A DNA stretch of 64,000 nt from Saccharicrinis sp963663905 (lineage in GTDB: Bacteria > Bacteroidota > Bacteroidia > Bacteroidales > Marinilabiliaceae). Position numbers and translations under genes: made by a program. Position 1 is the stretch's first letter, and every line of letters starts with the position of its first letter. Below, in pieces: positions 27,432-36,118 of the stretch. The notes under the pieces are model-generated. The model did no database searches, was not told where the DNA came from, and was given only the letters and a program-made list of their open reading frames with translations. The DNA lies in NCBI GenBank assembly GCA_963663905.2, contig OY760657.1, forward strand, positions 4,340,001 to 4,404,000, written 5' to 3'.

Positions 27432-27626
27432 ATTGCTAAAATATTAAATACTACAGTTGGTTACTTACTTGGAGAGACTGATCAGGAAAATCTTTTCAAA
27501 GATCCAGAGATGCTTAAACGTCTGAACGAAATTGATAAGATGGATAAGGAAGATAAAGGAAGTATTCTTAAAGTCCTGGATGGTTTCATCAAATCCGTTA
27601 AACTTAAAAATATTGCTGCGCTGTAA
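27432..27626 (+). pseudogene. C-terminal remnant of an XRE/Cro-C1 regulator
   Basis: 64 codons open from the edge of repeat copy 1 to TAA 27624-27626. The start of the fragment, IAKILNTTVGYLLGETDQ, matches the end of the Cro/C1 helix-turn-helix of Bacteroidota XRE regulators, followed by the usual acidic C-terminal helices (LFKDPEMLKRLNEIDKM). The N-terminal HTH and any start codon are missing; the repeat replaces them. Confidence 0.65.
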
Positions 27627-27642
27627 GCTGTTTACATATTAC

Positions 27643-27782
27643 CATATAAAACAAAAGCCGCACTTAAAATGCGGCTTTGTTGTTTTATACACAGGCCAGA
27701 CGACTTATGTGCAGCGACGTATCCATAGGCGTACGACGAACGATTTACATTATTTACTCGCTACGCTTCAGCGAGGGGGAAA
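27643..27782. repeat. Structured intergenic repeat, copy 2
   Basis: Same layout as copy 1 with better pairing: TATAAAACAA / TTGTTTTATA outer stem, AAGCCGCA / TGCGGCTT inner stem, then CAGGCCAGACGACTTATGTG and CTCGCT..AGCGAG before GGGGGAA. Differences from copy 1 often keep the pairing (TGTGG to TGCGG), consistent with selection on structure or with mobility of a hairpin element. Confidence 0.7.
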
Positions 27783-27783
27783 T

Positions 27784-28065
27784 TTATTTCTTAATAAAAA
27801 TCACCGTTAAAATGAATAAAAGGCCAAAACAAAATATCAGACTATAAAAAATCACCAATAACCTATTGAGTGTTTTTCTATCATTTTTTGAGAATTGGGT
27901 ATCAGTACTTTTAATATATTCAGGGCCAAAAAAACCTGCTTCAAATAGTGTTTTTAAATTATATCCTTTTGTTCTAGCATATAAAACATACCAATTGTAG
28001 CATATATATATAAATATTGAAAGAATAACCAATCCCATAACAAAAAATACTATTTCTAAATTCAT
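27784..28065 (-). CDS. Two-TM small protein downstream of RHS (possible immunity protein)
   Basis: 93 aa, no recognised family. Two hydrophobic helices (residues ~4-25, IVFFVMGLVILSIFIYICY; and ~68-90, LLVIFYSLIFCFGLLFILTVIF) flank a soluble segment GFFGPEYIKSTDTQF. It starts 37 nt after the RHS stop on the same strand, the usual position of an immunity gene for an RHS-type toxin. That role is inferred from position only, because no toxin domain is recognised in the RHS protein. Confidence 0.5.
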   Translation of the reverse strand: MNLEIVFFVMGLVILSIFIYICYNWYVLYARTKGYNLKTLFEAGFFGPEYIKSTDTQFSKNDRKTLNRLLVIFYSLIFCFGLLFILTVIFIKK

Positions 28066-28102
28066 TTTTTAATATATAAAATTATTTATCTATAAATATC
28101 CG

Positions 28103-30132
28103 TTAGTTTTCGACTGACTCTAATTCATTCATTCTTTGTAAAATGAAGTCCAACTTATTTTCGTATGCTTTAATCTTCTGATTGAAATTTTCAATTATTC
28201 TACCTTGATCATCTATTATCAGTTGCTGCTCTTTTATAGCTTCTATTAAGATAGGTATAAGTTTATAATAATATATAGCTTTATAGCCCCTAATACTATC
28301 ATTTTGAACCAATTCAGGAAAGACAGACTCAACCTCTTGTGCTATTAACCCAATGTCATGGCCTTTCATATTCATTGGCGCATCATCCTTCCAAGTAAAT
28401 TTGTATCCATTGAGCTTTTTTAACTCAAACAAAGAACTATCTATTTTCTCTATATTTTCTTTAAGCTTCTTATCACTTGGCAAGGCATAGATACCAGAAG
28501 CAGCCATTGGAAACTTCGACATTTCCACTCCAGGGGTATTCAAACTATTACTCAATTCATTCAATAATCTACCTGGATTCATATTTAGTTCACCTCCGTA
28601 TCCACCACCCAAATAACAACTTGCTCCTAATAAGACAATATCAGGATCAGAAGCAGTAGATAACTTTAATTGAGCCAAACCAAACTTTAAATCTAATCCT
28701 GTATTCCAATCATAAATAGCCCCCATCTCAAATGGCCCTACGCCAACTTCTATTCCTGAATAGACTTTTTTACTAAAACCGTCCATAGTCATACTTTCTT
28801 CTGTTGTAACGACATGCACGCCAAGCATAATTTTTTCACCTAATACTTCTACTCTACCTTTACCTCCGACTCCCAAATATTTAGTGCCTTTATATCCTAC
28901 TAAAGAGGCATCTTTACTTCTATCAAGCCATTGCGTAACTGCATCCCTGCCATTTGAGGCTTGATTGCTATATAATTTTTCTTCAGTATTGTCCCAAACC
29001 CAATATGTATCATACATAGCTTCCCATTCTCCTCCTGGATATACGGTTCCTACATCCCAATTATTTTTTTCATTCCTATATAAAGTTTTATATCCATTCG
29101 TAGATGTATAGCCAACTAATACTTGTTCAAAATGACCATAAATTGGATCACCATAGCCTGAGCCCTTTACTCCACCTTTTCTATCATATGGAGCTATATA
29201 AACACCAGAAAATGAATCTCTTTTATCTCTACCAAAATTATCCTTATTAGAATTTACACCAGCTAAACCAAATAAATCTATATATCTAATAGGATTGTTG
29301 TAACAAAATTGATATTGATTAATAGATGGTGTTTTCTCTGCAAGAAGGTCTATACTACCCCACCTACCTATACTTGAGTCATAAAATCTAGCCCCATAAT
29401 AATACCAATCCAAAGCTTCACCACCTATTTGATCCTCTTGCAACTCCTTTCTGTTGTATAAGTATTTATTATCATTTCCTCCTTTTTGATAGGCCATACC
29501 AAATGGATAATAGGATGATTGTTGTAATACCGTTCCTGACGGACTGACTACCATACGTACATTACCCAAATGATCCTTTATATCAAATTGGTACTGTCCA
29601 CTTTCACTACTTAAATCATACTTCCCTTCACTATTCAATATATACTGTAGGCTTGCATCTTCATTAACAACTTTTTCGTAAATTATGTTACCTACATAAT
29701 AAGTTGTTTTACCATTTGCTGTTTTTGCCAGTCTTTGCCCGTTAGCACTGTAAATATACGAAATTGTTTTATTATCTGTTCCGGTAAGTTTACTTGGTAG
29801 GTCTAAGTAGTTATAGTCTACATTAGATAGTCCCTTATTATCATCGCTGATCATATTACCATTTAAGTCATATTGGTATTCTACGGATGATGTTGATCCA
29901 TCTTTAAATCCATAATCTTTGGCTAATTTACCATTCACATCTGTAGTACTTGAACTTGCGGCATCACTTACGGATAATAATTGATTACCTACATATTGAT
30001 AACTTAAATTATCTATTTGACTTTGACTAAACACTGCGTCAGATGTTTCTATCTTTCCTCCTCTTAACAACTTATTGATATTTCCGTTTAAGTCATAAGT
30101 AATTCCTGATACACTGAAAGCATCTGCATTGG
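28103..30132 (-). CDS. RHS-repeat protein fragment with peptidase S74 C-terminus
   Basis: 5'-truncated. RHS/YD repeats (YDLNGNMISDDNKGLSNVDY, ANGQRLAKTANGKTTYY) lead to the RHS core (FDIKDHLGNVRMVVSPSG; YYYGARFYDSSIGRWGSIDLLAEK; YNNPIRYIDLFGLAG). About 290 unrecognised residues follow, then a C-terminal endosialidase-type chaperone (SDKKLKENIEKI, then GHDIGLIAQEVESVFPELV) with a coiled coil, the self-cleaving trimerisation domain of tail spikes. The RHS frame opens exactly at the stop of the transposase gene and in a different frame, so upstream repeats and signal peptide are lost. The first usable start is TTG 30070. Whether it is translated is unknown. Confidence 0.75.
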
Positions 30133-32169
30133 TTATAAATCCCTATTAAACTTATACATATCTTTGAAAAGCTTTTCAAAATCAACCAACTCTTCTTTAA
30201 TAACAATTCTACTCTTTTTTTCTATATTTTTATAATTTAATATTTCATTAGTTGTTAGATCGGCTTCAGAATCTTCTAAAACTCTCTTTTTCATGGAACT
30301 TAAAATGGCAATATCTGGAGGTAAATTTACATTCTGTTTTTTTGACTGTTCTTTTATGTTCTTTACACCAATAATTAGTTCATGTGCAAGTTGTCTTCCT
30401 TTCTTACTTTCAGATTTGATATATAAATTATCAGCTTCAGATCTTTCAATTCTTGCTTTTGGCCTTGGGATATATCTTTCAAGACTACCTATATAATTTC
30501 CCGTTTTTAGATCAAATAAAAACACATTTGAAAGATCATCAGGATTAAAACAAACCCGAACTTTCTGATTGAAATAAGTTAACACTTCTTTTTTATAAAT
30601 ATTATAATAATAATTTCGCCCTTCTACCTTAAATACAATACTACCTTTACTAACGATAATTTCCTTTTCCTCCCAAAACATAGAAGCAAAATCTATTGAA
30701 TTAATACTTATAGGTTCAACTTCAATTTTGCGATAAGCTTGCTCCCTATTCAATTTTTCTTCTTTATCAATTCTAAATTTTGAATTATTATAATCAAAAA
30801 TCAATTTTTCTAACACTTTTTCTAATTCTTCTCGAGTTCTAATATTTTTCTCCTTTAATTGTCTCTCTAATTCTTCTGGAGCCGGCTTGCCTACCGGATT
30901 TTTAGATCGTATCCCATCCCCTAAATAACCATCTATAGTTTTACAGAACCTTTCTTGTAAAACACCAAACAATCTCTCTACATAATTATTATCTCTTGGA
31001 TTATAACATGGTCTCCATAAAACTCCTAATAATTTGGCCTGCGATATAAGTCTCTCATATTTGAGTGATCTGTGAGCAGGAGATCTATCTTGCACTAATT
31101 CTCGTGGTAGAATACTTGTTTTGCAACAAGCCATCTTAACTGCCTCAATCGCCATTTCTGTGTTTTCACTAACATCAGAAGAATAACCTAATATTTTTTT
31201 TGATTTACCATCTACAACAACATAAAATATAAGAGTTTTATATTTTGATTTCTTATCCTTATATGCAAATTGCAGCCTTGTGCCATCTAAAAACCAAACG
31301 GTCCCTTCATTTTTAGGTGGAATAAAATGATTATGTGGTAGAATATTATATTTTACATACTTCATTCCCATACGTCCTTCTAAACAATCTATTTTTACAT
31401 ATGGTTGAGATATTACCTTATATATAGAAGATATCGATATTCTTTGCCTATTACTCTTAATCAAATATTCATTCACACGTTCAAGAATATGGCTGGCATT
31501 TAATCTTTTAGAATCAGAAAAATGTCTCTTAATTTCAACAATAACATCACTTGAAATTCTTTTATTATTACTTATTCTCCCTTTTAATCCATGAATTAAA
31601 ACATCATCAATTGAATCCCTTTCTCTAATTTTTTTAAATTTATTGCAAAACGCTGAATAACTTTGTGTTTGAAAAATTAAATCATCATATCTAGAATATG
31701 CATTATAAAGATCCTTTAATCTTGTTCCTAATTCATATAATTCTTTACATTTTTGAAAAATAATATGAGTTTTACAATAGCATTCTATTATTTCTGAATC
31801 TATAAATAAATTCTCATATAAGGGTTTTAATTCAATCCAACAATCATATTCAATATCCAAAATATTTTTCACAAAGAGCTTTGATTTTTCATCTGACTCT
31901 TTTTTGTTTTTCATTTCTTGTCTTCTTGCTTTTTCTTCTAATTTTTTAGCCTCCGGTAACTTATACAATTCAAAATATTTCTTTTGTATAGAATTATATT
32001 CAATTAATTTGCATCGATTATTACTAGGATGTCGAACAACCTTCCATGAATTCTTATTATTCTTGCTAGTTAAATTATATACTGACTGTTCCGAAACGCC
32101 TCGTTTAAAAAGATAGCTATACGATACAAATAGTCTATTATCAAAAAGATATAAATCTTGCACCTCCAT
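30133..32169 (-). CDS. DDE transposase, TnsB/MuA type
   Basis: 678 aa. N-terminal DNA-binding helices, a basic coiled segment (KKLEEKARRQEMKNKKE), a second HTH region (~200-255), then an RNase-H-fold integrase core with D295 (VWFLDGTRLQ), D361 (LVQDRSPAH) and E398 (DNNYVERLFG): D-65-D-36-E. A Mu_transpos_C-like beta-barrel (~500-570, QKVRVCFNPDDLSNVFLFD) and a C-terminal tail follow. These proteins cut and join transposon ends and normally need an AAA+ partner (TnsC/MuB/TniB), which is absent here. It starts 440 bp inside the right end and reads inward. All catalytic residues are present. Confidence 0.87.
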   Translation of the reverse strand: MEVQDLYLFDNRLFVSYSYLFKRGVSEQSVYNLTSKNNKNSWKVVRHPSNNRCKLIEYNSIQKKYFELYKLPEAKKLEEKARRQEMKNKKESDEKSKLFVKNILDIEYDCWIELKPLYENLFIDSEIIECYCKTHIIFQKCKELYELGTRLKDLYNAYSRYDDLIFQTQSYSAFCNKFKKIRERDSIDDVLIHGLKGRISNNKRISSDVIVEIKRHFSDSKRLNASHILERVNEYLIKSNRQRISISSIYKVISQPYVKIDCLEGRMGMKYVKYNILPHNHFIPPKNEGTVWFLDGTRLQFAYKDKKSKYKTLIFYVVVDGKSKKILGYSSDVSENTEMAIEAVKMACCKTSILPRELVQDRSPAHRSLKYERLISQAKLLGVLWRPCYNPRDNNYVERLFGVLQERFCKTIDGYLGDGIRSKNPVGKPAPEELERQLKEKNIRTREELEKVLEKLIFDYNNSKFRIDKEEKLNREQAYRKIEVEPISINSIDFASMFWEEKEIIVSKGSIVFKVEGRNYYYNIYKKEVLTYFNQKVRVCFNPDDLSNVFLFDLKTGNYIGSLERYIPRPKARIERSEADNLYIKSESKKGRQLAHELIIGVKNIKEQSKKQNVNLPPDIAILSSMKKRVLEDSEADLTTNEILNYKNIEKKSRIVIKEELVDFEKLFKDMYKFNRDL

Positions 32170-32609
32170 AAGTAATTATTCTTAAAACAATACAAAACCA
32201 GTAAGTTATGATAATAAACTATCAATTTCAAGTATTTATTCTTTACAATATCTCTGTTAAAATTTAGATTATTATAATTCCTATTTATATAAAGAATAAA
32301 ATTGATAACGTGTTTTAATATATTTACAAAGTATTTTGTGTCAACAATTGATTTTTCCTAAGTAGATTAAACAATTATATACAGAAATTCTCAAGTAGAT
32401 ATCGCTTCTTACATCTAAATATATAACACACTTACAGCGGGTTAAAGCCAAAAGCACATCACTTTATTTATAAATAATCACAATTAAAGTATATATTGAT
32501 CATATTTTAACTTAGAATTATCTACTTGAAAAATCTCCATAAACATTATAAATACTGACTTTGATAAAACCACTAAATAATAAAATCACAATTTAACATA
32601 CGTTCTACA
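32170..32609. other. Right-end region of the transposon with end repeats
   Basis: 440 bp without genes. It holds CTAAGTAGATTAA (32359), CAAGTAGATATC (32392-32403), GATCATATTTTAACTTAG (32498-32515, inverted relative of the left-end repeat), TTATCTACTTG (32518-32528) and the terminal TCACAATTTAAC..TTCTACA (32586-32609). These are the expected multiple transposase-binding sites of a Tn7-like end and probably also contain the transposase promoter. Confidence 0.65.
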
Positions 32610-33049
32610 TTTGAATCATTACATTCATGAAAAAGAAGATTCAAGCAAAGGCTAATCTTATCTAAAAAATATTAATAGTATAAAATTGAGACTCATATTT
32701 TTTACTAAAAAAAAGTATAGTCCAATATGCATTCAATAATTATGAATCATTAAATTATAAAAGAGGAAGGTTTAAAAAAAAATAATGCAAAATAAACACC
32801 AACCAAAAGTTTGACCAGAGAGAAAACGAGAAGTAAATAAAATTTAACAGACTATCAGATTTTAGCAAAAAAGCTGAAATGCCATAAAGCGTTCCCTCAG
32901 AAAAACTTCAAGCAAGAAAACAACAACAAACAATACGAAAACCTATATAATCAATTTAACAGGACTTAACTGTTACCTTTATACTAATTAGTTGAGAGTA
33001 TTAAAAGATTAAAAATAACACTAAAAGTATATTAAGAAAAAACAAAAAC
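32610..33049. other. Gene-free AT-rich flank
   Basis: 440 bp between the transposon right end and the next gene. I see no gene, no RNA and no convincing promoter. It includes several long A runs. Confidence 0.4.
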
Positions 33050-33760
33050 TTAGGATTTAAGTTTTTGTACTGAAGAGATTACAAACTCAACAATATTTGT
33101 ATTTTTACTTTCATCTTGTATATTCTTCAAAAACACATACCAGCTTATAATACTCACTACAATCATTTCTCCTCCATCTTCAATAAATCCCAAGATCATC
33201 TTCACAACTTTTCCTAAAGAAAGAGATGTATGTATCATATCAACTACAACACCACAAAAGACGAGAGCTGCAATTAACAATAACATATCGTGCGACATTT
33301 TACGAAAAGATTTAGAACCAAAAATATAAGCTAACAAAACGAGTGATAAAAGGGCTGATCCAGCAGCACCAGTCACAATTAACTCACCAATATCTTGCCC
33401 CCTAAATCCACCATAAGAGATTATAGACAAATATTTACTTATAAAGGCGCCTCCTGTTTCGTGAACTTGAATAGCATCATCCAATAAGAGATATGTAAAA
33501 AATATAGCCCACACACTATAAATAAAAGACTTATTTTTTAATGATAGATTCACCAATAAAAAGACTATCCATAACCATTCGATATATTGAAATATCTCGG
33601 AATATCCTCTATCTGTTCCTAATGAAAGCATTAGATTATCCCAATACAAAAAACGATTCAAAGAATGCAATATAAAAAACACAAAATCTGTACAAATAAG
33701 CAACGCTAACAATAGCGATGCAGAGGGCTCATGAAACATTTTTTTTATTTCAGGTATCAT
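33050..33760 (-). CDS. Unrecognised multi-pass membrane protein
   Basis: 236 aa with about six predicted TM helices (e.g. LLLALLICTDFVFFILHSL; SIFQ-type loops; LLSLVLLAYIFGS; MLLLIAALVFCGVVVDMIH). Conserved-looking charged residues sit inside or next to helices (LLLDDAIQVHETGG; FIEDGGEMIVVSIISWY), which suggests a transporter or enzyme rather than an anchor. I do not recognise the family. It is isolated by long non-coding gaps on both sides. Confidence 0.6.
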   Translation of the reverse strand: MIPEIKKMFHEPSASLLLALLICTDFVFFILHSLNRFLYWDNLMLSLGTDRGYSEIFQYIEWLWIVFLLVNLSLKNKSFIYSVWAIFFTYLLLDDAIQVHETGGAFISKYLSIISYGGFRGQDIGELIVTGAAGSALLSLVLLAYIFGSKSFRKMSHDMLLLIAALVFCGVVVDMIHTSLSLGKVVKMILGFIEDGGEMIVVSIISWYVFLKNIQDESKNTNIVEFVISSVQKLKS

Positions 33761-34145
33761 ATTCCTATAAATTAATTAAGGATATACACTTTTTATACAA
33801 ATAATCCTCTTGGGAAAATTCCTTTTTAAGGATCAATAAAGGCAATTACTAAAATAGCTCAATACAATGTAGTCTTTTTTAATTAAATATCAATTCATAG
33901 AAACATCCATTAATAACAACATTTGATATCTTGACTGTTTTTATACTTAAACAAACCATAATAGACAATTAACATATTGATAACGTTAAGTTTCATATCC
34001 CACTTAAATTATCAGTTGTATATCTTTATTAGCTTCTTATAATTCATGAATCATACATAAATACCAGATCAAATTCATTTTCTATGAAATAAATCATGCT
34101 GTTTAGCTTTTTTTTTCTAAACTTGACCTTTCATTTTTGGAACAC
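33761..34145. other. Intergenic region before glsA
   Basis: 385 bp between divergent genes. A hairpin GTTTAG / CTAAAC spans a T9 run (34101-34122). A near-consensus -7 element CATTTTTG lies at 34132-34139, very close to the glsA start, so a short leader or a more distant promoter is possible. No gene is seen. Confidence 0.3.
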
Positions 34146-34979
34146 ATGGAGAATCAAAATACCAAAAGCATTACAATTGATGTTGAAACGGTTTTTAAAG
34201 AAAAAAACTCAGGACTTTATAAAATTTTACCAAAGTTCATTTTTTCTTATTTAAAAAAAGTTATTCATCAGGATAGTTTAAATAATATATTAAAAGACCA
34301 TCCTAACAGTTATAATGTAGAATTTGGGGATGAATGCAAAAAGCTTTTTGGAGTTACCAGTTCTACTGAAGGTCTAAATAATATTCCTAAAGATGGACGC
34401 TATTTATTTGTTGCCAATCATCCACTTGGTGGGTTGGATGGTATTATATTTATGACTGAAGTAGGCAAAGTTTTCCCAAACATTAAATTCCCTGTAAATG
34501 ATATCCTTTTACAAATCGGACGCTTCAATGATATTTTTGTACCAGTAAATAAACATGGAGCTCAAGCTAAAGAAGCTGCAATTCAAATTGAAAAAGCATT
34601 TGAATCAGAGGCTCAAATGCTATTCTTTCCTGCTGGTTTAGTATCCAGAAAACAAGGAAAAGAAATTAAGGATTTAGATTGGAAACCTGCTTTTATAAAA
34701 AAAGCCATCAAACACCAAAGAGATATTGTTCCAGTTTTTATCAGTGGCAACAACTCTAATTTCTTCTATAACCTGTCCCGTTTTAGAAAAAAGATTGGAA
34801 TAAAAGCAAATATCGAAATGCTTTATCTGGTAGATGAAATGTTTAAGTTTAAAAACAAGAATGTTAAACTAACATTTGGACAACCAATATCCTGGGAAAC
34901 AGTTAAAAAAGAAGGTTCGCCAAAAGAATGGGCCGAAAAAATAAAAGAAACAGTCTATAGCTTACCAAAATTAATTTAA
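34146..34979 (+). CDS. glsA: Glycine-lipid O-acyltransferase GlsA-like
   Basis: About 277 aa from ATG 34146 (the frame also offers TTG 34137). PlsC-type acyltransferase: NHPLGGLDG holds the catalytic His and Asp, followed by PVNKHGAQA and FFPAGLVSRKQGKE, the substrate motif. In Bacteroides, GlsA adds the second, ester-linked acyl chain to N-acyl-glycine to make glycine (and derived serine-dipeptide) lipids. The partner glsB lies 32 nt downstream. The pairing of a PlsC-like and a GNAT-like acyltransferase is the basis for the name; an ornithine-lipid enzyme is the alternative. Confidence 0.75.
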   Translation: MENQNTKSITIDVETVFKEKNSGLYKILPKFIFSYLKKVIHQDSLNNILKDHPNSYNVEFGDECKKLFGVTSSTEGLNNIPKDGRYLFVANHPLGGLDGIIFMTEVGKVFPNIKFPVNDILLQIGRFNDIFVPVNKHGAQAKEAAIQIEKAFESEAQMLFFPAGLVSRKQGKEIKDLDWKPAFIKKAIKHQRDIVPVFISGNNSNFFYNLSRFRKKIGIKANIEMLYLVDEMFKFKNKNVKLTFGQPISWETVKKEGSPKEWAEKIKETVYSLPKLI

Positions 34980-35011
34980 TTTTGTAACGCAATTTATCTA
35001 CAGTTAATTAA

Positions 35012-35965
35012 ATGGATTCTATAAAACCAATTATTGCACCGGTTGAGAAATCAATACTGGAGGCAGAGTTAACAAAAGAAAGATTTGTTCGCAATACCAA
35101 TAAGGGTGGCAACAAAATTTATGATTTTAAAGGGAACGAAGCTCCAAATTTAATGAGAGAAGTAGGCCGACTAAGAGAGGAATCTTTTCGTCAGGCAGGA
35201 GGAGGAACTGGTAAAGAAGCCGACATCGATGATTACGATTTAGCAGAAGTACCTTACAGACAACTAATTGTATGGGATCCTGAAGAAAAAGAGATCCTGG
35301 GAGGCTATCGTTACATAATGGGAAATACCATTCCAAGAGATAAAGATGGGAATGTAAAATTAGCCACTTCAAGGCTATTTCACTTTTCAAAGAAATTTCT
35401 TGATGAATTCCTTCCCCACACAATTGAACTTGGAAGATCATTTGTTCAACCTCAATATCAAAGTAGCAAACAAGGTGCTAAAAGCTTATTTGCACTGGAT
35501 AATCTTTGGGATGGGCTTGGTTCGCTAATAGTAAATCATCCTGAGATGAAATATTTCTTTGGTAAAGTTACTATGTACACTCACTTTAATCAGGAAGCAA
35601 GAGATTTGATTCTTAGTTTCATGAATAAATACTTTAGTGATCCAGATAAATTACTATATCCTCACGAAGAGTTCAAGGTAAAAATCGGACTTACTCCAGA
35701 AAAGATTAATGAGATCTTTAAAGGACCTACTTTTGTTGAGGATTACAAAGTTTTAAACAGAATGGTAAGAGAATTGGGAGAATCGATTCCTCCATTGGTA
35801 AATGCGTACATGAATCTTTCTCCATCTATGCGTTCTTTTGGAACTGCAGTAAATGACAGATTTGGAGATGTAGAAGAAACCGGCATTATAATAACTATTA
35901 ATGAGTTCAATAAAGCCAAAACAGAAAGACATGTGGAAACTTATAATCCAAATGACATCCACTAG
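35012..35965 (+). CDS. glsB: Glycine-lipid N-acyltransferase GlsB-like (GNAT)
   Basis: 317 aa. Belongs to the OlsB/'hemolysin' branch of GNAT acyltransferases: VGRLREESFRQAGGGTGKEADIDDYD, then YRQLIVWDPEEKEILGGYRY, and the acceptor region ELGRSFVQPQYQ. GlsB transfers a 3-hydroxy-acyl chain to the amino group of glycine, the first step of glycine-lipid synthesis. It forms a two-gene operon with glsA and is followed by a strong hairpin terminator. The amino acid acceptor (glycine or ornithine) cannot be read from sequence. Confidence 0.75.
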   Translation: MDSIKPIIAPVEKSILEAELTKERFVRNTNKGGNKIYDFKGNEAPNLMREVGRLREESFRQAGGGTGKEADIDDYDLAEVPYRQLIVWDPEEKEILGGYRYIMGNTIPRDKDGNVKLATSRLFHFSKKFLDEFLPHTIELGRSFVQPQYQSSKQGAKSLFALDNLWDGLGSLIVNHPEMKYFFGKVTMYTHFNQEARDLILSFMNKYFSDPDKLLYPHEEFKVKIGLTPEKINEIFKGPTFVEDYKVLNRMVRELGESIPPLVNAYMNLSPSMRSFGTAVNDRFGDVEETGIIITINEFNKAKTERHVETYNPNDIH

Positions 35966-35999
35966 TATAAAAATAGTTTTCAAGTAAAACCTACATATT

Positions 36000-36035
36000 A
36001 AGAAACGCGGTCAATAATTTTTGATCGCGTTTCTT
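36000..36035 (+). terminator. Terminator after glsB
   Basis: A long stem AAGAAACGCG..TCA / TGA..CGCGTTTCTT with one internal mismatch, followed by T-rich sequence. Confidence 0.7.
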
Positions 36036-36118
36036 GTTTAGTTCACTTTTTTTTTGGCATAATAAAAATTCCCAAATATCTTTATCTTAAAATATAATAA
36101 CCCTCAAACAATAAGGAT

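Larger units (their letters stand above)
24827..32609. mobile_element. Tn7/Mu-type transposon (~7.8 kb) with 24-bp inverted ends
   Basis: Left end (24827-24850) starts TGTCGAACATAAG; right end (32609-32586, minus strand) starts TGTAGAACGTATG. The two 24-bp ends match at 20 positions. TTTG flanks both sides (24823-24826 and 32610-32613); the A before the left copy and the last A of the element also make an ATTTG match, so the duplication could be read as 4 or 5 bp. Related sub-terminal repeats lie inside both ends. A DDE transposase reads inward from the right end. TGT...ACA ends with multiple internal repeats are the hallmark of Tn7/Mu-family elements. The missing ATPase and the broken RHS and XRE genes suggest internal loss. 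Confidence 0.72.

Noticed and set aside
27532..27810. 92-aa plus-strand frame as a gene
   Set aside because: It overlaps the XRE remnant in another frame and runs through repeat copy 2; composition and position indicate a chance frame.
30133..32609. Separate single-gene insertion sequence ending at the RHS junction
   Set aside because: The RHS junction near 30,133 shows none of the TGT/TTAAAATGTGA end sequences, whereas a matching left end exists at 24,827.
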